This document shows, piece by piece, positions 32,482 through 41,805 of a stretch of 64,000 nucleotides of DNA (the stretch's first letter is position 1; every line of letters begins with the position of its first letter). Source of the DNA: a virus; the IMG/VR virus record IMGVR_UViG_3300021960_000046, positions 22,740-86,739 of that record; one strand, 5' to 3'. The position numbers and the translations under genes are program-made. Under the pieces are notes generated by a model, which did not search any database, had not been told where the DNA came from, and saw nothing but the letters and a program-made list of their open reading frames with translations.

Positions 32482-33447
32482 TTATAAACCCCATTTCGTT
32501 GTCAAGTATGATTCCACATCTGACATTTCTGCACTTGATAGTGCTTTGTTAAACATTAAAAATTCTGCTACATCACCATTCATAAACTCAGCGCCATCAT
32601 CACAACCTATAAAGATTGTTCCGTTACTTGCACTAGTTGTAGCACCTACGGTACCTGTGAATGTTAAAGTTTCTGCTGTGCCATCAATTCTGTAAACTAA
32701 TCTAGTAGCATTATCAGCTTGAGTACCATCAAATTTTAAAGTGTGAATATGAAAATCTGCATCAGCAGCCGTACCTGTATCAGCACTTGCACCTGCCATT
32801 GATACATTATAATTTGTGTCTATAAAAATACCCATATCTTCTTGGTCAGTTGTTGTAAGTGTACGAGTTCCAGATGTACTAGTAAATTTTGAAACTGCTA
32901 TTATTGTCATACCTGATAAACTTTGAGCCCACGCAACAGGATTAATACTTAAACAATCATCTGTTCCATCAAATCTTACAACTGACTTAGAATTTAAAAC
33001 AGAAGTTCTAAATGTAGGTCTTGTTGTTGCACCACCAACAGAATTGGCGTTGTGAGCAAAATTAGATTTATCTGTCCATTGTGTAAATATACTGCCGTCT
33101 GTAACAGCAGGAACAAATTGACTATTATCTGCACCATCAAACCAAGATTGTAGAGTTGTAGCTGCGTCTGATACAACTGCTGTAATCGTATCTAATCCAC
33201 CGCCAGCTGCTAGTTGTACATCATAGTAACCTTTATAAAGTTCTCCACGCTCAACACTATCTGCTGTTGTTCTACATCTAATATAAACTTGTAGAGTATC
33301 ACCAGTTACGGGTCTAGTCCATGTTCTTATGCCACTAACAATAACTGAATTCGCACCATCAGCTGAATCCGGATATGTGTTGCTAATTGTAGCAGCGTCA
33401 TCATATTCCCAAATGCCGTTAGAACCAGGTACTGATACCCATGCCAT
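32482..33447 (-). CDS. LamG/concanavalin-like lectin domain protein in the head cluster
   Basis: 321 residues. Residues 1-100 hold a beta-rich N-terminal part (WTRPVTGDTLQVYIRCR). From about 140 a LamG-like jelly-roll: VVRFDGTDDCLSI, MTIIAVSKFTS, HTLKFDGTQ, IFIGCDDGAEFMNGDVAEFLMFNKALSSAEMSDVESYLTTKWGL-type C-terminal signature. Such domains bind sugars or cell surfaces. Finding it between genes 20 and 21 rather than with the fibres suggests a capsid-surface adhesin (inference). Confidence 0.78.
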   Translation of the reverse strand: MAWVSVPGSNGIWEYDDAATISNTYPDSADGANSVIVSGIRTWTRPVTGDTLQVYIRCRTTADSVERGELYKGYYDVQLAAGGGLDTITAVVSDAATTLQSWFDGADNSQFVPAVTDGSIFTQWTDKSNFAHNANSVGGATTRPTFRTSVLNSKSVVRFDGTDDCLSINPVAWAQSLSGMTIIAVSKFTSTSGTRTLTTTDQEDMGIFIDTNYNVSMAGASADTGTAADADFHIHTLKFDGTQADNATRLVYRIDGTAETLTFTGTVGATTSASNGTIFIGCDDGAEFMNGDVAEFLMFNKALSSAEMSDVESYLTTKWGL

Positions 33448-33449
33448 GT

Positions 33450-33695
33450 TTATACTTCTCCTAATTGTGTTTCTACTTCTTTATCAATATAGTTGTAGAT
33501 AACACTTGTGTTTATATTATGAAACTCGGCAACTTTGTTAACTGCGTCTTCCACATTGTCAACTATATTACCGTCTTCGTTATTACACAATTTAAAAAAG
33601 TCGTTGACCGCCTCTTTATGTAAAGGCGGTAAACCATTATATGTCTTTGTATCTATTTCTGATTTAGAAAATAGATTACTTAGTTTCTGCTTCAT
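33450..33695 (-). CDS. small protein in the prohead core position
   Basis: 81 residues, predicted helical (PPLHKEAVNDFFKLCNNEDGN, VEDAVNKVAEFHN). Overlaps the upstream gp67-like gene by 20 nt. In T4 the two small genes between 20 and 21 are 67 and 68, both prohead core components; this is in the 68 position but I see no sequence similarity. Confidence 0.65.
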   Translation of the reverse strand: MKQKLSNLFSKSEIDTKTYNGLPPLHKEAVNDFFKLCNNEDGNIVDNVEDAVNKVAEFHNINTSVIYNYIDKEVETQLGEV

Positions 33696-33969
33696 TTGGT
33701 GTAAACTCTATCTGTGAACCGTCTGTATGAATAATATCAGCGGTTGTTGGACTAGGGTCAGTCACATGTGGTTTAGGGTCAGAAAAAGCAGTAGCGCCAT
33801 CTTGTGCGTTATCTGGTGCTTGTGCAAAAATACTTCCTGCAACTTCTTGCCTTTTCACATCCAAAGCAGAACCAACTTTGTCTCTTAATGCGTCTTTAAA
33901 ATGTTCGCCAGCACCGACATTATCGCCAGTTGCTAATGCGTCTATAAAGTTTTTAGTAGCTTCACTCAT
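33676..33969 (-). CDS. prohead core protein (gp67/gp68-like)
   Basis: 97 residues. N-terminus MSEATKNFIDALATGDNVGAGEHFKDALRDKVGSALDVKRQEV follows the layout of prohead core proteins of marine T4-like phages (AL..GDN..A...FKDAL..KVG.ALD.KRQEVAG). Directly after gene 20 (11 nt), which supports the role. Confidence 0.75.
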   Translation of the reverse strand: MSEATKNFIDALATGDNVGAGEHFKDALRDKVGSALDVKRQEVAGSIFAQAPDNAQDGATAFSDPKPHVTDPSPTTADIIHTDGSQIEFTPNEAETK

Positions 33970-33980
33970 GTTTTATCTCC

Positions 33981-35492
33981 TTAAAAGGTATCTTTCATAG
34001 CGCCTGTATCAGGTGCCGAAATAATACCATCTTCAACTTCTCGTTTAATTTGTTTGTTGATATCTTCCATTTCTCTATCGTTCTGTTTAAGAACCTGTCT
34101 TCGAATGAAATCAACTGAATAATACTTACCAACATAGTCTCTCATAGCGTCTGCAAGTCTTAATCTTTCTAACATCATTTCGCTTTCTTTTAACTCTGCA
34201 AAATGACCGTCTGCTAAGAAATCGTATTGTAGGGTATCTCTAATATCCATCCAATCTTTCTCAGCAATAACTTTCTTTAAAACTAACTGAGTTCTAAGTA
34301 TGTCATTAAACAACTCAGTAAATTTCTTTCTTAGTCTTTGAACAAATTTAGTAAACTTTAATTCATCTCTTGTAATTTCAGTAGAACGGCCAAGATTAAA
34401 ACCTTGTGAACCTTCTAATCTACTTACTGGTACATTTAATGAACGATATAGTTTTGCTCTAAAGTATTCAATGTCTGCAATCTCACCTAAATTTTGACCG
34501 CCAGGCAAAGTAGTAATATCAGTACCTCTTCCACCTTCTCTACTCGGTAACCAAAAATCTTCCAACATTGACATATAGTTTCTGTCATCTCTGATTTCTC
34601 CTGTGTTAGCGTCATATACAAGTTTGTTTCTGTATCTTGCCATCACATCTCTAAGGTATTGTTCAGCCTTAACTTTAGGTAAATTACCTACATCAATCTT
34701 AAAAATTCTTCTTTCAGGCGCTCTAGCAATTCTGTAAATTACCGTAGCGTCTTCAATCATTCTTAACTGATTGACCGGTTTAATTGCCTTGTGTAAGTAT
34801 GACAAGACTTGATTTTTATTTTGGTCAATTACACCAGACGGTACAAAAGCAATTGCGTCTGTAGCAATCTTAATACCACCAGATGTAGTGTTAGTTACAC
34901 CTTTTTCATTGAAAAGGAAGTATTCTTCGAATTCATCAACAACTGATAGGCCATATGGTAATGGACCATCAGGTCTTTTCTTTCTAACTTCTCTAATCTT
35001 TTTAATTTTACGAGGGTCAATATATCGTAACTCTGTGATACCTCGGACAGGACTATCCCTATCAATTACTTTATGAAAATATACTCTACCATCAACATAC
35101 CATCTTCTAAATATGTCGTGGCCTTTAGTATTAAAATTTAACAACCTTAATACTTCTTTAAATTCGTCTTCGATTTTTCTACCAATTTCTCTGCCGAAAG
35201 GTAACAACTCAGTATTAACTCTTACTGCGTCTTTCATTTCGTTTGCTACGATAGCCTCATTAATAATATCCTCGATTGCCATGTCGCACTCGGGGTGTAA
35301 TGAGATTTCTCTATATCTACGGATTAAATCTGCCTCAGTTTTGGCACTACCTTCCATATCAAGGTATTGACCAAAATAGCCACCGGCGGCGATGGTTTGT
35401 GTACCATCATCCGCCTGTGGTTGTGTGAAGCTTTGTTTTGGATCCGCCTCTTTTTTGAGACGAGTGATAGAAAATCCAAATAGTTCAGCCAT
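33981..35492 (-). CDS. 20: portal vertex protein (T4 gp20)
   Basis: 503 residues (T4 524). Contains YREISLHPECDMAIEDIINEAIV, RRWYVDGRVYFHKV, ELRYIDPRKIKKIREV, and a VSRLEGSQGFNLGRSTEITRDELKF segment, all characteristic of gp20. Twelve copies form the DNA entry channel and connect head to neck. Order 18-19-20 is as in T4. Confidence 0.97.
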   Translation of the reverse strand: MAELFGFSITRLKKEADPKQSFTQPQADDGTQTIAAGGYFGQYLDMEGSAKTEADLIRRYREISLHPECDMAIEDIINEAIVANEMKDAVRVNTELLPFGREIGRKIEDEFKEVLRLLNFNTKGHDIFRRWYVDGRVYFHKVIDRDSPVRGITELRYIDPRKIKKIREVRKKRPDGPLPYGLSVVDEFEEYFLFNEKGVTNTTSGGIKIATDAIAFVPSGVIDQNKNQVLSYLHKAIKPVNQLRMIEDATVIYRIARAPERRIFKIDVGNLPKVKAEQYLRDVMARYRNKLVYDANTGEIRDDRNYMSMLEDFWLPSREGGRGTDITTLPGGQNLGEIADIEYFRAKLYRSLNVPVSRLEGSQGFNLGRSTEITRDELKFTKFVQRLRKKFTELFNDILRTQLVLKKVIAEKDWMDIRDTLQYDFLADGHFAELKESEMMLERLRLADAMRDYVGKYYSVDFIRRQVLKQNDREMEDINKQIKREVEDGIISAPDTGAMKDTF

Positions 35493-35527
35493 AATAATAT
35501 TCCTCTTTAGGACTACTTATCCAACGA

Positions 35528-36055
35528 TTAAGTAGTCGTATTTGTTTCAAAGTATTGATAAGCAAATGTAACGGAAAATTCTTCAACCGCTGTTGCTTCA
35601 TCATATGTCAACTCAATAGGAGCAATTGTAGTAGGAAATACACCTCTTAAAGTGTAAGACTTAATAGTTGCACCGTTTCTATCTAACTGGTCAACAAATG
35701 CGTCAACTTGATAATCCGCTGGGTTAGTCAAGCCTTCGTTATCTGTCATATTATTGATACCATTTGACCATCTTTCAAACGCATTTCTTAGTTTGAAATT
35801 TGTATCATTGATAACCGTAATTGACCAATCGTCAATCGTTCTATCTCCTGCAATCTTAATACTTCTACCTCTGAAAGGCACATTAAAACTAGGTACGGTC
35901 ATACCTGGCAATGATGTTGCTCTGCATAAGAAAGCAAGGTCTTCTATTTCGCCACCAACTTGTGCGTAACCAGGAAAAGGCATTGTTACCTTAAACTGAT
36001 TGGCTCTTGCGCCGCCGCCAGCAAGTTTAGCTTTGAAGTCGTTAATGTTCGCCAT
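35528..36055 (-). CDS. 19: tail tube protein (T4 gp19)
   Basis: 175 residues (T4 163). MANINDFKAKLAGGGARANQFKVTMPFPG, FLCRATSLPGMTVPS, RSIKIAGDRTIDDWSITVINDTNF, and C-terminal EEFSVTFAYQYFE are the tube signature. Stacks as hexamers inside the sheath. Placed 14 nt after gene 18. Confidence 0.96.
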   Translation of the reverse strand: MANINDFKAKLAGGGARANQFKVTMPFPGYAQVGGEIEDLAFLCRATSLPGMTVPSFNVPFRGRSIKIAGDRTIDDWSITVINDTNFKLRNAFERWSNGINNMTDNEGLTNPADYQVDAFVDQLDRNGATIKSYTLRGVFPTTIAPIELTYDEATAVEEFSVTFAYQYFETNTTT

Positions 36056-36069
36056 TTTCTATTCTCCCC

Positions 36070-37986
36070 TTAACCTGCAACTTCGTCAAAAGAGACGCCA
36101 GTTCTAGTTGCTACGAATTGAAGTGTGATGAAGTTAATGCTTCTAGCAGGTTTAACGAAAATCTCTGCTACGAATTCATTTCTATCAACAACTTCGCCTG
36201 TGTTATTTGTTTCATCACATACTACTAAGAAGTCTGTGATACCTCTTCGACCTTGTACTTCTCGTAAGAAAGGCTCTACAATGTTTCTAAAGTTCGCTCT
36301 TGTAAATTCATCATTGAATTCAAACAATTGGAATTTAGAAGCAGTAGCAATTGCCTTCTCTAATACAATGAATAGTCTTCTTACATTGATACGGTCAAAC
36401 GCACTTGGAGCAGACAATCCAGTTTTGTCACCAAATAATACGGTGCCTTGTCCTGGGAAAGTAGCTACAGGATTAACTCTAGCTCTGTATAAGTCGTCTC
36501 TTTGTGTTTTTGTTGGGTTGTAAGCAAGTTTAACTGCACCTCTAACCACACCTCTATTCAGACCTGCTGGTGAATACCAAGCGTCTGCGATAAGGTCAGT
36601 TCTAGCTGCTAGACCTGCTACATCACCATTTAGTGGAATGTATCTGTATGTATCATTGTATCTGTCGTACATATATTTGTATCCGCTATCGAAAACAACA
36701 TATGAAGATGAACGGATGCCATTGTAGAATGAAACTACATTGCTAGTCGCTGTGTTGCCATCAACACCCACAACATCACTTCTTTCAGGTGAAGCAAAAA
36801 CGATTGCGTCTTTTCTTCTTTCTGCGATTGTGATTAAGTTGTCGATATGAGTTGCGTCACCTTTACCTGCAATGATTAATCCTACATCAACGGTATCTGT
36901 GTCTTCAAACTTTTCGTATGCTGTTCTAACTTGACCGATAGTAGCTGCACCACCGTTGTTACCGTTTTGTAAAGTAACTTCGATTGGGTCAGATACGGCA
37001 GTAAAAGTTGTACCAGAAGCTGCGTTACCCCAGTTAGCGCCACCTGAATTGTGGTCCATCCAATAGATGTAGTTTGATTTATTCATCACTACATTTGGAT
37101 AGTAGTTTGTTTCGCCTTGTGGTAATTTTGCGTCTGAAGCTTTTGACAATCCGTCATATACTTCTAACACATCGCCTTTAGTACCTGTGATAGTGCCATT
37201 AACATCTTCAACAACTATGTGAAGTTCGTCATTAGCGCCACCATTTTGATTTGAGTAAGTTGAAGTACCTGGAGCTTTCTTAACTAAATCGTAATATCTC
37301 CATCTTCTTCTAACATTTGATCCGTCAGATAAAGCGTCAACTAAACCTGAGGAATCACCTGCTGAGAAATAAGCTGGTTCATCTTTTCTTACGATTGTTA
37401 AGTCATTAGTAGATTTACTAATTACTCTGTACTCATAATTATCTCCAAAATTAACTATGTCGCCAACATTGATGTCTGTTCCAGATGTTACGGTAACAAC
37501 GGTATCTCCTGCCGCTGTTGCTGTGTCATTGACGGTAGTTACAGCAGTTTGTTCATACGCTGTCGCACTTGGACATGTATGTACTTTAATGCTGTTACCC
37601 CATGCGCCTGCTGTTCTAGCAGCCCATTGACCAACTGAAGCAGAACCGTTAGCATAGTTATCTTGGTAGTCTTGTAAATTTTTGATTACAAAAGCCGAGC
37701 CGGATTCGGTGGCTGTTGCAACCGCTGAGTTCTGTACACGAACAACTCTAAGAGCGTTAGAATATTGTAAAAAGCTAGCAGCGCTAAAAAAATCTTCGAA
37801 ATTATCAGCGTCTGGTTTGCCAAATACGGAAACTAACTCTTGCTCACTAGAAATAGTCACTACCTCATCTAACGGTCCTTTTCTGAACGAGCCAGCAAAA
37901 GCGCCTGTAGATGTTGAAACGGCAGGAATAATTCTTGTTAGGTCTTTTTCCTGTACGAGAACACCTGGTGATACTTGAAATGCCAT
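36070..37986 (-). CDS. 18: contractile tail sheath protein (T4 gp18)
   Basis: 638 residues (T4 659). N-terminal FQVSPGVLVQEKDLTRIIPAVSTSTGAFAG and FRKGPLDE; C-terminal conserved core RINVRRLFIVLEKAIATASKFQLFEFND and FIRKP-like EIFVKPARSINFITLQFVATRTG. Hexameric rings contract on infection. A late promoter lies about 100 nt upstream. Confidence 0.97.
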   Translation of the reverse strand: MAFQVSPGVLVQEKDLTRIIPAVSTSTGAFAGSFRKGPLDEVVTISSEQELVSVFGKPDADNFEDFFSAASFLQYSNALRVVRVQNSAVATATESGSAFVIKNLQDYQDNYANGSASVGQWAARTAGAWGNSIKVHTCPSATAYEQTAVTTVNDTATAAGDTVVTVTSGTDINVGDIVNFGDNYEYRVISKSTNDLTIVRKDEPAYFSAGDSSGLVDALSDGSNVRRRWRYYDLVKKAPGTSTYSNQNGGANDELHIVVEDVNGTITGTKGDVLEVYDGLSKASDAKLPQGETNYYPNVVMNKSNYIYWMDHNSGGANWGNAASGTTFTAVSDPIEVTLQNGNNGGAATIGQVRTAYEKFEDTDTVDVGLIIAGKGDATHIDNLITIAERRKDAIVFASPERSDVVGVDGNTATSNVVSFYNGIRSSSYVVFDSGYKYMYDRYNDTYRYIPLNGDVAGLAARTDLIADAWYSPAGLNRGVVRGAVKLAYNPTKTQRDDLYRARVNPVATFPGQGTVLFGDKTGLSAPSAFDRINVRRLFIVLEKAIATASKFQLFEFNDEFTRANFRNIVEPFLREVQGRRGITDFLVVCDETNNTGEVVDRNEFVAEIFVKPARSINFITLQFVATRTGVSFDEVAG

Positions 37987-38085
37987 TTAGGTTTCTCCTT
38001 TAATTTGCAAATTAACGAAAGTAGTTTTTTTACTTTCAAATTTCGTAAGTTTTCTTACGCCCATAGTTAAATCTACTTACAATGA

Positions 38086-38093
38086 TATTTATA
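38086..38093 (-). promoter_or_regulatory. late promoter (TATAAATA) for gene 18
   Basis: Exact TATAAATA on the minus strand in the 126-nt gap between genes 17 and 18. Two small hairpins (CGTAAG/CTTACG near 38044-38059 and GAAAGTA/TACTTTC near 38017-38038) follow in the leader; they have no U-run. Confidence 0.7.
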
Positions 38094-38112
38094 ATAAACC
38101 GATATTACACAT

Positions 38113-39753
38113 TTAAAAACCCTTTCGGACAACGGGGTGCCATACGGTTCCATACTCATCAATTATCTCTTTTTCTTCTTCTGGTGTACCATCATCTATG
38201 AAACCAAAGGGTGCCATGTCTTGTTCTATAAGGTTTTGTTGTTCCTCGTATAACATTTGTCTTGCGTTTGTGTCTGTCATCTCTTTAAAAAATGGTTGAT
38301 TTGACAACCATCCAAAGATAACTAAACACATCATTAAATCGTCTGTATTACCCTCATCAGCCTGCCAACTCTGGCCTCTTCTAACAAAGGTACTCATCTC
38401 TTCAACGATATTAAAGTCATTAATTATAATTTTGTCACCTTCTACAAGTGACTTGATATTAGAACAACCAATCTTCTTAATCTGTTTGGTCATTTTAACA
38501 CCAAAACCTGAACCTCTACCAGAGAAACCAGCACCTAATATTTGGCCAGCTCTACCTCTTTGTGTAGTCATTAACAGATTATCATACTCTAATTCAAATT
38601 GTAATGCCTCTGCCACTTGTTGACCAAGGTCATTTGTTTCAACTAATACATGTGCGTGATTATACGCTTTACATACTCTATCAATAGTGTGTGGAAATAA
38701 TAATGGTTTAATATCATTATCTCTAAACTTCGCAACAATCTTATATGGCATTTGCGTAACATCTAATATTACAAACGCCGAATAGTCTTTAGTAACACCA
38801 CGAGCCACATCAACGCAACAAACATATGTTGAAGTTTTTTTAGGGTCTTCATATATATCTAAACCTGCATTTGAAACCTTTGGTGTTTGAAAGGTCATAG
38901 TTTTAATTTTAGCAGGACTAATAAGTGTATTAACAGAACCTAAAAACTCACACTCAAACTCTTGTTGAAACTGCTCAGGTGAGGTGTTTCTAATTGTTGC
39001 CTCTTTCCAGGCCTCATCTCTTCCTGGTACCTCAGACCAATGTACTTCAATTGGTATGTAATCGTTTCTTTTATTCTCTGCGTCTGTCCATAACTTATAA
39101 AACTGGTTCATACCGTATGGTGTAGATACAATAATCATCTTTGTTTTTTGTCCAGATGAAATTGTAGGATAAACTGAGCTAAAGAACATCTCTGCAATAT
39201 TGGCAGGTACGAAAGCAAACTCGTCTAAGAAAATAATATTAAATGAACCACCTCGAATTGCACTTGAAGAAGTTGCAGCTGCGACAATCTGTGATTTATT
39301 TTCTAATTCAATATTACCTTTGTTCCAGTTGATTACTCCTTGTTGCAACCACTTAGGAAGATTTTCGTATGCAAGTTGCAATCTTCCGAGAATGTCACGA
39401 GCTGTAGATGATTTATTTGCAAGTATAGCAATATTAGAATTAGGATTAAAAAGCGCATAGTGTAACAAGTAAGAAATAGTCGTTGTTGACTTTCCTGACT
39501 GCCTCGGTAGTTTACAAATAGTAAATCTGTTATCGTGTATGGTTCTTACAATGTGTTGCTGAAAAGGATACATCTTAAATGGTACAAGACCATGGTCAAG
39601 TGAAACCACTTTAATGTATTTTTCCATAAAGTAAACAGGATCCTCGGCGCACTTTTGATATTCTACAATCTGGTTTTTAGTAAACTCTTGTGGTGTGTTT
39701 ACTTTCTTTAGATTAGGATTGCCTAAGTATGCTGAATTATCTGTCGTACTCAT
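38113..39753 (-). CDS. 17: large terminase subunit (T4 gp17)
   Basis: 546 residues (T4 610). ATPase: Walker A KLPRQSGKST at 81-90, Walker B IIFLDE at 173-178, motif III IVSTPYGMN. RNase H-like nuclease: CCVDVARGVTKDYSA, VLVETNDLGQQ, and EGNTDDLMMCLVIF for the acidic triad. Packages DNA through gp20. The upstream neighbour is an oxygenase gene overlapping by 4 nt. Confidence 0.97.
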   Translation of the reverse strand: MSTTDNSAYLGNPNLKKVNTPQEFTKNQIVEYQKCAEDPVYFMEKYIKVVSLDHGLVPFKMYPFQQHIVRTIHDNRFTICKLPRQSGKSTTTISYLLHYALFNPNSNIAILANKSSTARDILGRLQLAYENLPKWLQQGVINWNKGNIELENKSQIVAAATSSSAIRGGSFNIIFLDEFAFVPANIAEMFFSSVYPTISSGQKTKMIIVSTPYGMNQFYKLWTDAENKRNDYIPIEVHWSEVPGRDEAWKEATIRNTSPEQFQQEFECEFLGSVNTLISPAKIKTMTFQTPKVSNAGLDIYEDPKKTSTYVCCVDVARGVTKDYSAFVILDVTQMPYKIVAKFRDNDIKPLLFPHTIDRVCKAYNHAHVLVETNDLGQQVAEALQFELEYDNLLMTTQRGRAGQILGAGFSGRGSGFGVKMTKQIKKIGCSNIKSLVEGDKIIINDFNIVEEMSTFVRRGQSWQADEGNTDDLMMCLVIFGWLSNQPFFKEMTDTNARQMLYEEQQNLIEQDMAPFGFIDDGTPEEEKEIIDEYGTVWHPVVRKGF

Positions 39754-40310
39754 TGTTTAAAATCTATATTAATAATTAATCTTTTCCATTTTTTAATAGG
39801 ATGTGAAGCTGCATGTAATAAGTTACCTCTAAAAAATAACCATCTGCCTTTTTTAGGCGAAACTCTTACTTTTACTTTTTCATCTTTGTCAAACAACCAG
39901 GTATCACCATCACTATCGTTAACATAATATAACCCTACATAATGGTCTTCTTCTTGGTCATAATGTGGTTTGTTGTGACTATCCAAGTTGCCGTTTGGTG
40001 CCGTAAACTTTAAGTTTGCCTTACATCTTATTACAGGACTTTGTATCTTTGTAGATTGTAATAATCTATCTAAAATCTTTTTACAATAGTTAGAATTACC
40101 AACACCATCTCTTACAAATACATGTGACATTTGAATATAATCATAGTATTCATGGTTATACTTAGTATAATGTTCACTTTCACCTACACTCAATTCGTTA
40201 TAAAACCAAGGAAATGTATTAGAAAATAAAATATTCTCTATTGTATTTTGAGTATCTACATCTACCAAATCATCAAACACTTGATACTCATTATTTACTA
40301 AATCAATCAT
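39750..40310 (-). CDS. 2OG-Fe(II) oxygenase-like protein (HxD type), no. 7
   Basis: 186 residues. FPWFYNEL near residue 33, KPHYDQ (H116-x-D118), LYYVNDSDGDTWLF, distal LLHAAS (H166), and KRLIINIDF (R177). Same subgroup as no. 2, 5 and 11. It is located inside the packaging operon between the terminase genes, overlapping gene 17 by 4 nt and the ParB-like gene by 8 nt. Confidence 0.86.
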   Translation of the reverse strand: MIDLVNNEYQVFDDLVDVDTQNTIENILFSNTFPWFYNELSVGESEHYTKYNHEYYDYIQMSHVFVRDGVGNSNYCKKILDRLLQSTKIQSPVIRCKANLKFTAPNGNLDSHNKPHYDQEEDHYVGLYYVNDSDGDTWLFDKDEKVKVRVSPKKGRWLFFRGNLLHAASHPIKKWKRLIINIDFKQ

Positions 40311-40590
40311 TAACTACAACACCTTCAATATGTGTATAACCTAATTCTAAGGCCGCCTTTACTCTTTGACTGCCACGCCATACACTAAATTCTTTTTCTG
40401 TATATTTAGTACCGTTTGCCCCGTATCTAATTCTATTGGAAATATGATGTCTGATTACTTCTATTGGATTTTCTAATTCTTCACCCTCTAATAGTTCTAG
40501 TAGAGGTGTCATAGACTTAATATGTACTAAATCGTCTAGTTTAAGAATTATCTTCTTTGGATTCTGTTGCTTCGCCTTCAATAACTTCAT
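40303..40590 (-). CDS. ParB/sulfiredoxin-like small protein
   Basis: 95 residues. The second half (SNRIRYGANGTKYTEKEFSVWRGSQRVKAALELGYTHIEGVVV) resembles the GxxR-xxAAxELGxxxIP core of ParB/Srx-like domains. Located between the terminase subunits and overlapping gene 16 by 50 nt. Could bind DNA at the packaging site or act as a small nuclease; both are guesses. Confidence 0.6.
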   Translation of the reverse strand: MKLLKAKQQNPKKIILKLDDLVHIKSMTPLLELLEGEELENPIEVIRHHISNRIRYGANGTKYTEKEFSVWRGSQRVKAALELGYTHIEGVVVND

Positions 40591-41011
40591 TATCTTTCCT
40601 ATTCAATAACTTTTGCAATTCTGCTGTAGAACCTACGAACAAAGCATTCTGTATTTTAGTATCAGATTTCTTTGTTACTTCTTTTAAATCTTTTAGTTTC
40701 TTTTGTAAGTCTTGTAGTTTATCTGTTACTTGTGCAACTTGGCCAATTAATTGTCCTGCAACTTCATAAGCTCTAGGGTGTTGGCCTTCTTTTGCAATTT
40801 CTAAAATACCTTCAATTGCTTGTTGACCTTTTTCAATTAGATTATAATAATTTTCTCTACTATAATCATAATCATTATCAATGTCACCTTTACTTTCATC
40901 TACTTTTCTAACAACGGCTTTTGGTTGTTCAAAGTCTGTAACAGATATCTCTTTTTCTTTTTTAGGTTCTAATCCTAAAATTTCATTTACACTATCTTCT
41001 AATTTGCTCAT
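40541..41011 (-). CDS. 16: small terminase subunit (T4 gp16)
   Basis: 156 residues (T4 164). Contains YDYSRENYYNLIEKGQQAIEGILEIAKE and HPRAYEVAGQLIGQVAQVTDKL, the gp16 core that forms the oligomeric coiled-coil ring. Regulates gp17. Gene order 15-16-17 is as in T4, apart from two insertions. Confidence 0.92.
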   Translation of the reverse strand: MSKLEDSVNEILGLEPKKEKEISVTDFEQPKAVVRKVDESKGDIDNDYDYSRENYYNLIEKGQQAIEGILEIAKEGQHPRAYEVAGQLIGQVAQVTDKLQDLQKKLKDLKEVTKKSDTKIQNALFVGSTAELQKLLNRKDNEVIEGEATESKEDNS

Positions 41012-41013
41012 AA

Positions 41014-41805
41014 TTATTCATCTTGTCCCGTCGCTGGATTATATGACTTAGAGTCCGTAAAAAAGTCAATTGTTGTTGTAAAACCAAAATCATCATTTGC
41101 GTCAGCCGATAATGGGTCTGGCACTACGATAATTCGTTCTTGTCTTGCTGTATCTGGCAAATCAACAGCCAAATCTGCTTGTGTCTTTTTAATAATACCT
41201 TGTTCTTGCATTGGACCATACAAATATGTTTTCGCTGTAAATTGCATTGTGTAAATCACAGCTCTTCTATTATTGTATGAACCATCATATGTGTCTTCGT
41301 ATGTAACACCATTTAAAATAATAGGTACATCTGTTTTAATATCTAATTCAGGAACGGCATTAATAGTTACCGTAAAATCTGGTTGAAAGTATGGTAATAT
41401 TTGTTCAATAATTTGTAATCCATTTTCTGCATTAGCTGTAAAAGCATATAAACTAAACCCAATGTTATATGGTACAGGAGAGTAGTTGTAATTCATTGTC
41501 TTGCCGTCTTTTACTTTTACTCTCTTTTGTATCTTGTTTAGTTTTCTACTAGGGTCATAAGATAGACCAGTAATTTCAAAACCCATACGAGGTAATACGA
41601 TAGCAAATTGTCTATTGTTTAAGTCGGCTTGTTGGTCAAGTCTAGTAATAAATTTTTCTTTAGGTGCATATGCTAAAGGCACTCTCATTCTACCTGTGAC
41701 ACCACCTGTAGAGTTTTTAGTTTGTACTTGAATGTTGTTAAAGACTTGACCAAAAGCAATAGTCAATTTTCTTAAACTTTGGTTATAAAAATGAGTACCT
41801 AACAT
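41014..41805 (-). CDS. 15: tail terminator/sheath stabiliser (T4 gp15)
   Basis: 263 residues (T4 272). GTHFYNQSLRKLTIAFGQVFNNI, RVPLAYAPKEKFITRLDQQ and RMGFEITGLSYDPSRKLN are typical of gp15, which caps the tail and joins it to the neck. Overlaps gene 14 by 1 nt. Confidence 0.94.
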   Translation of the reverse strand: MLGTHFYNQSLRKLTIAFGQVFNNIQVQTKNSTGGVTGRMRVPLAYAPKEKFITRLDQQADLNNRQFAIVLPRMGFEITGLSYDPSRKLNKIQKRVKVKDGKTMNYNYSPVPYNIGFSLYAFTANAENGLQIIEQILPYFQPDFTVTINAVPELDIKTDVPIILNGVTYEDTYDGSYNNRRAVIYTMQFTAKTYLYGPMQEQGIIKKTQADLAVDLPDTARQERIIVVPDPLSADANDDFGFTTTIDFFTDSKSYNPATGQDE

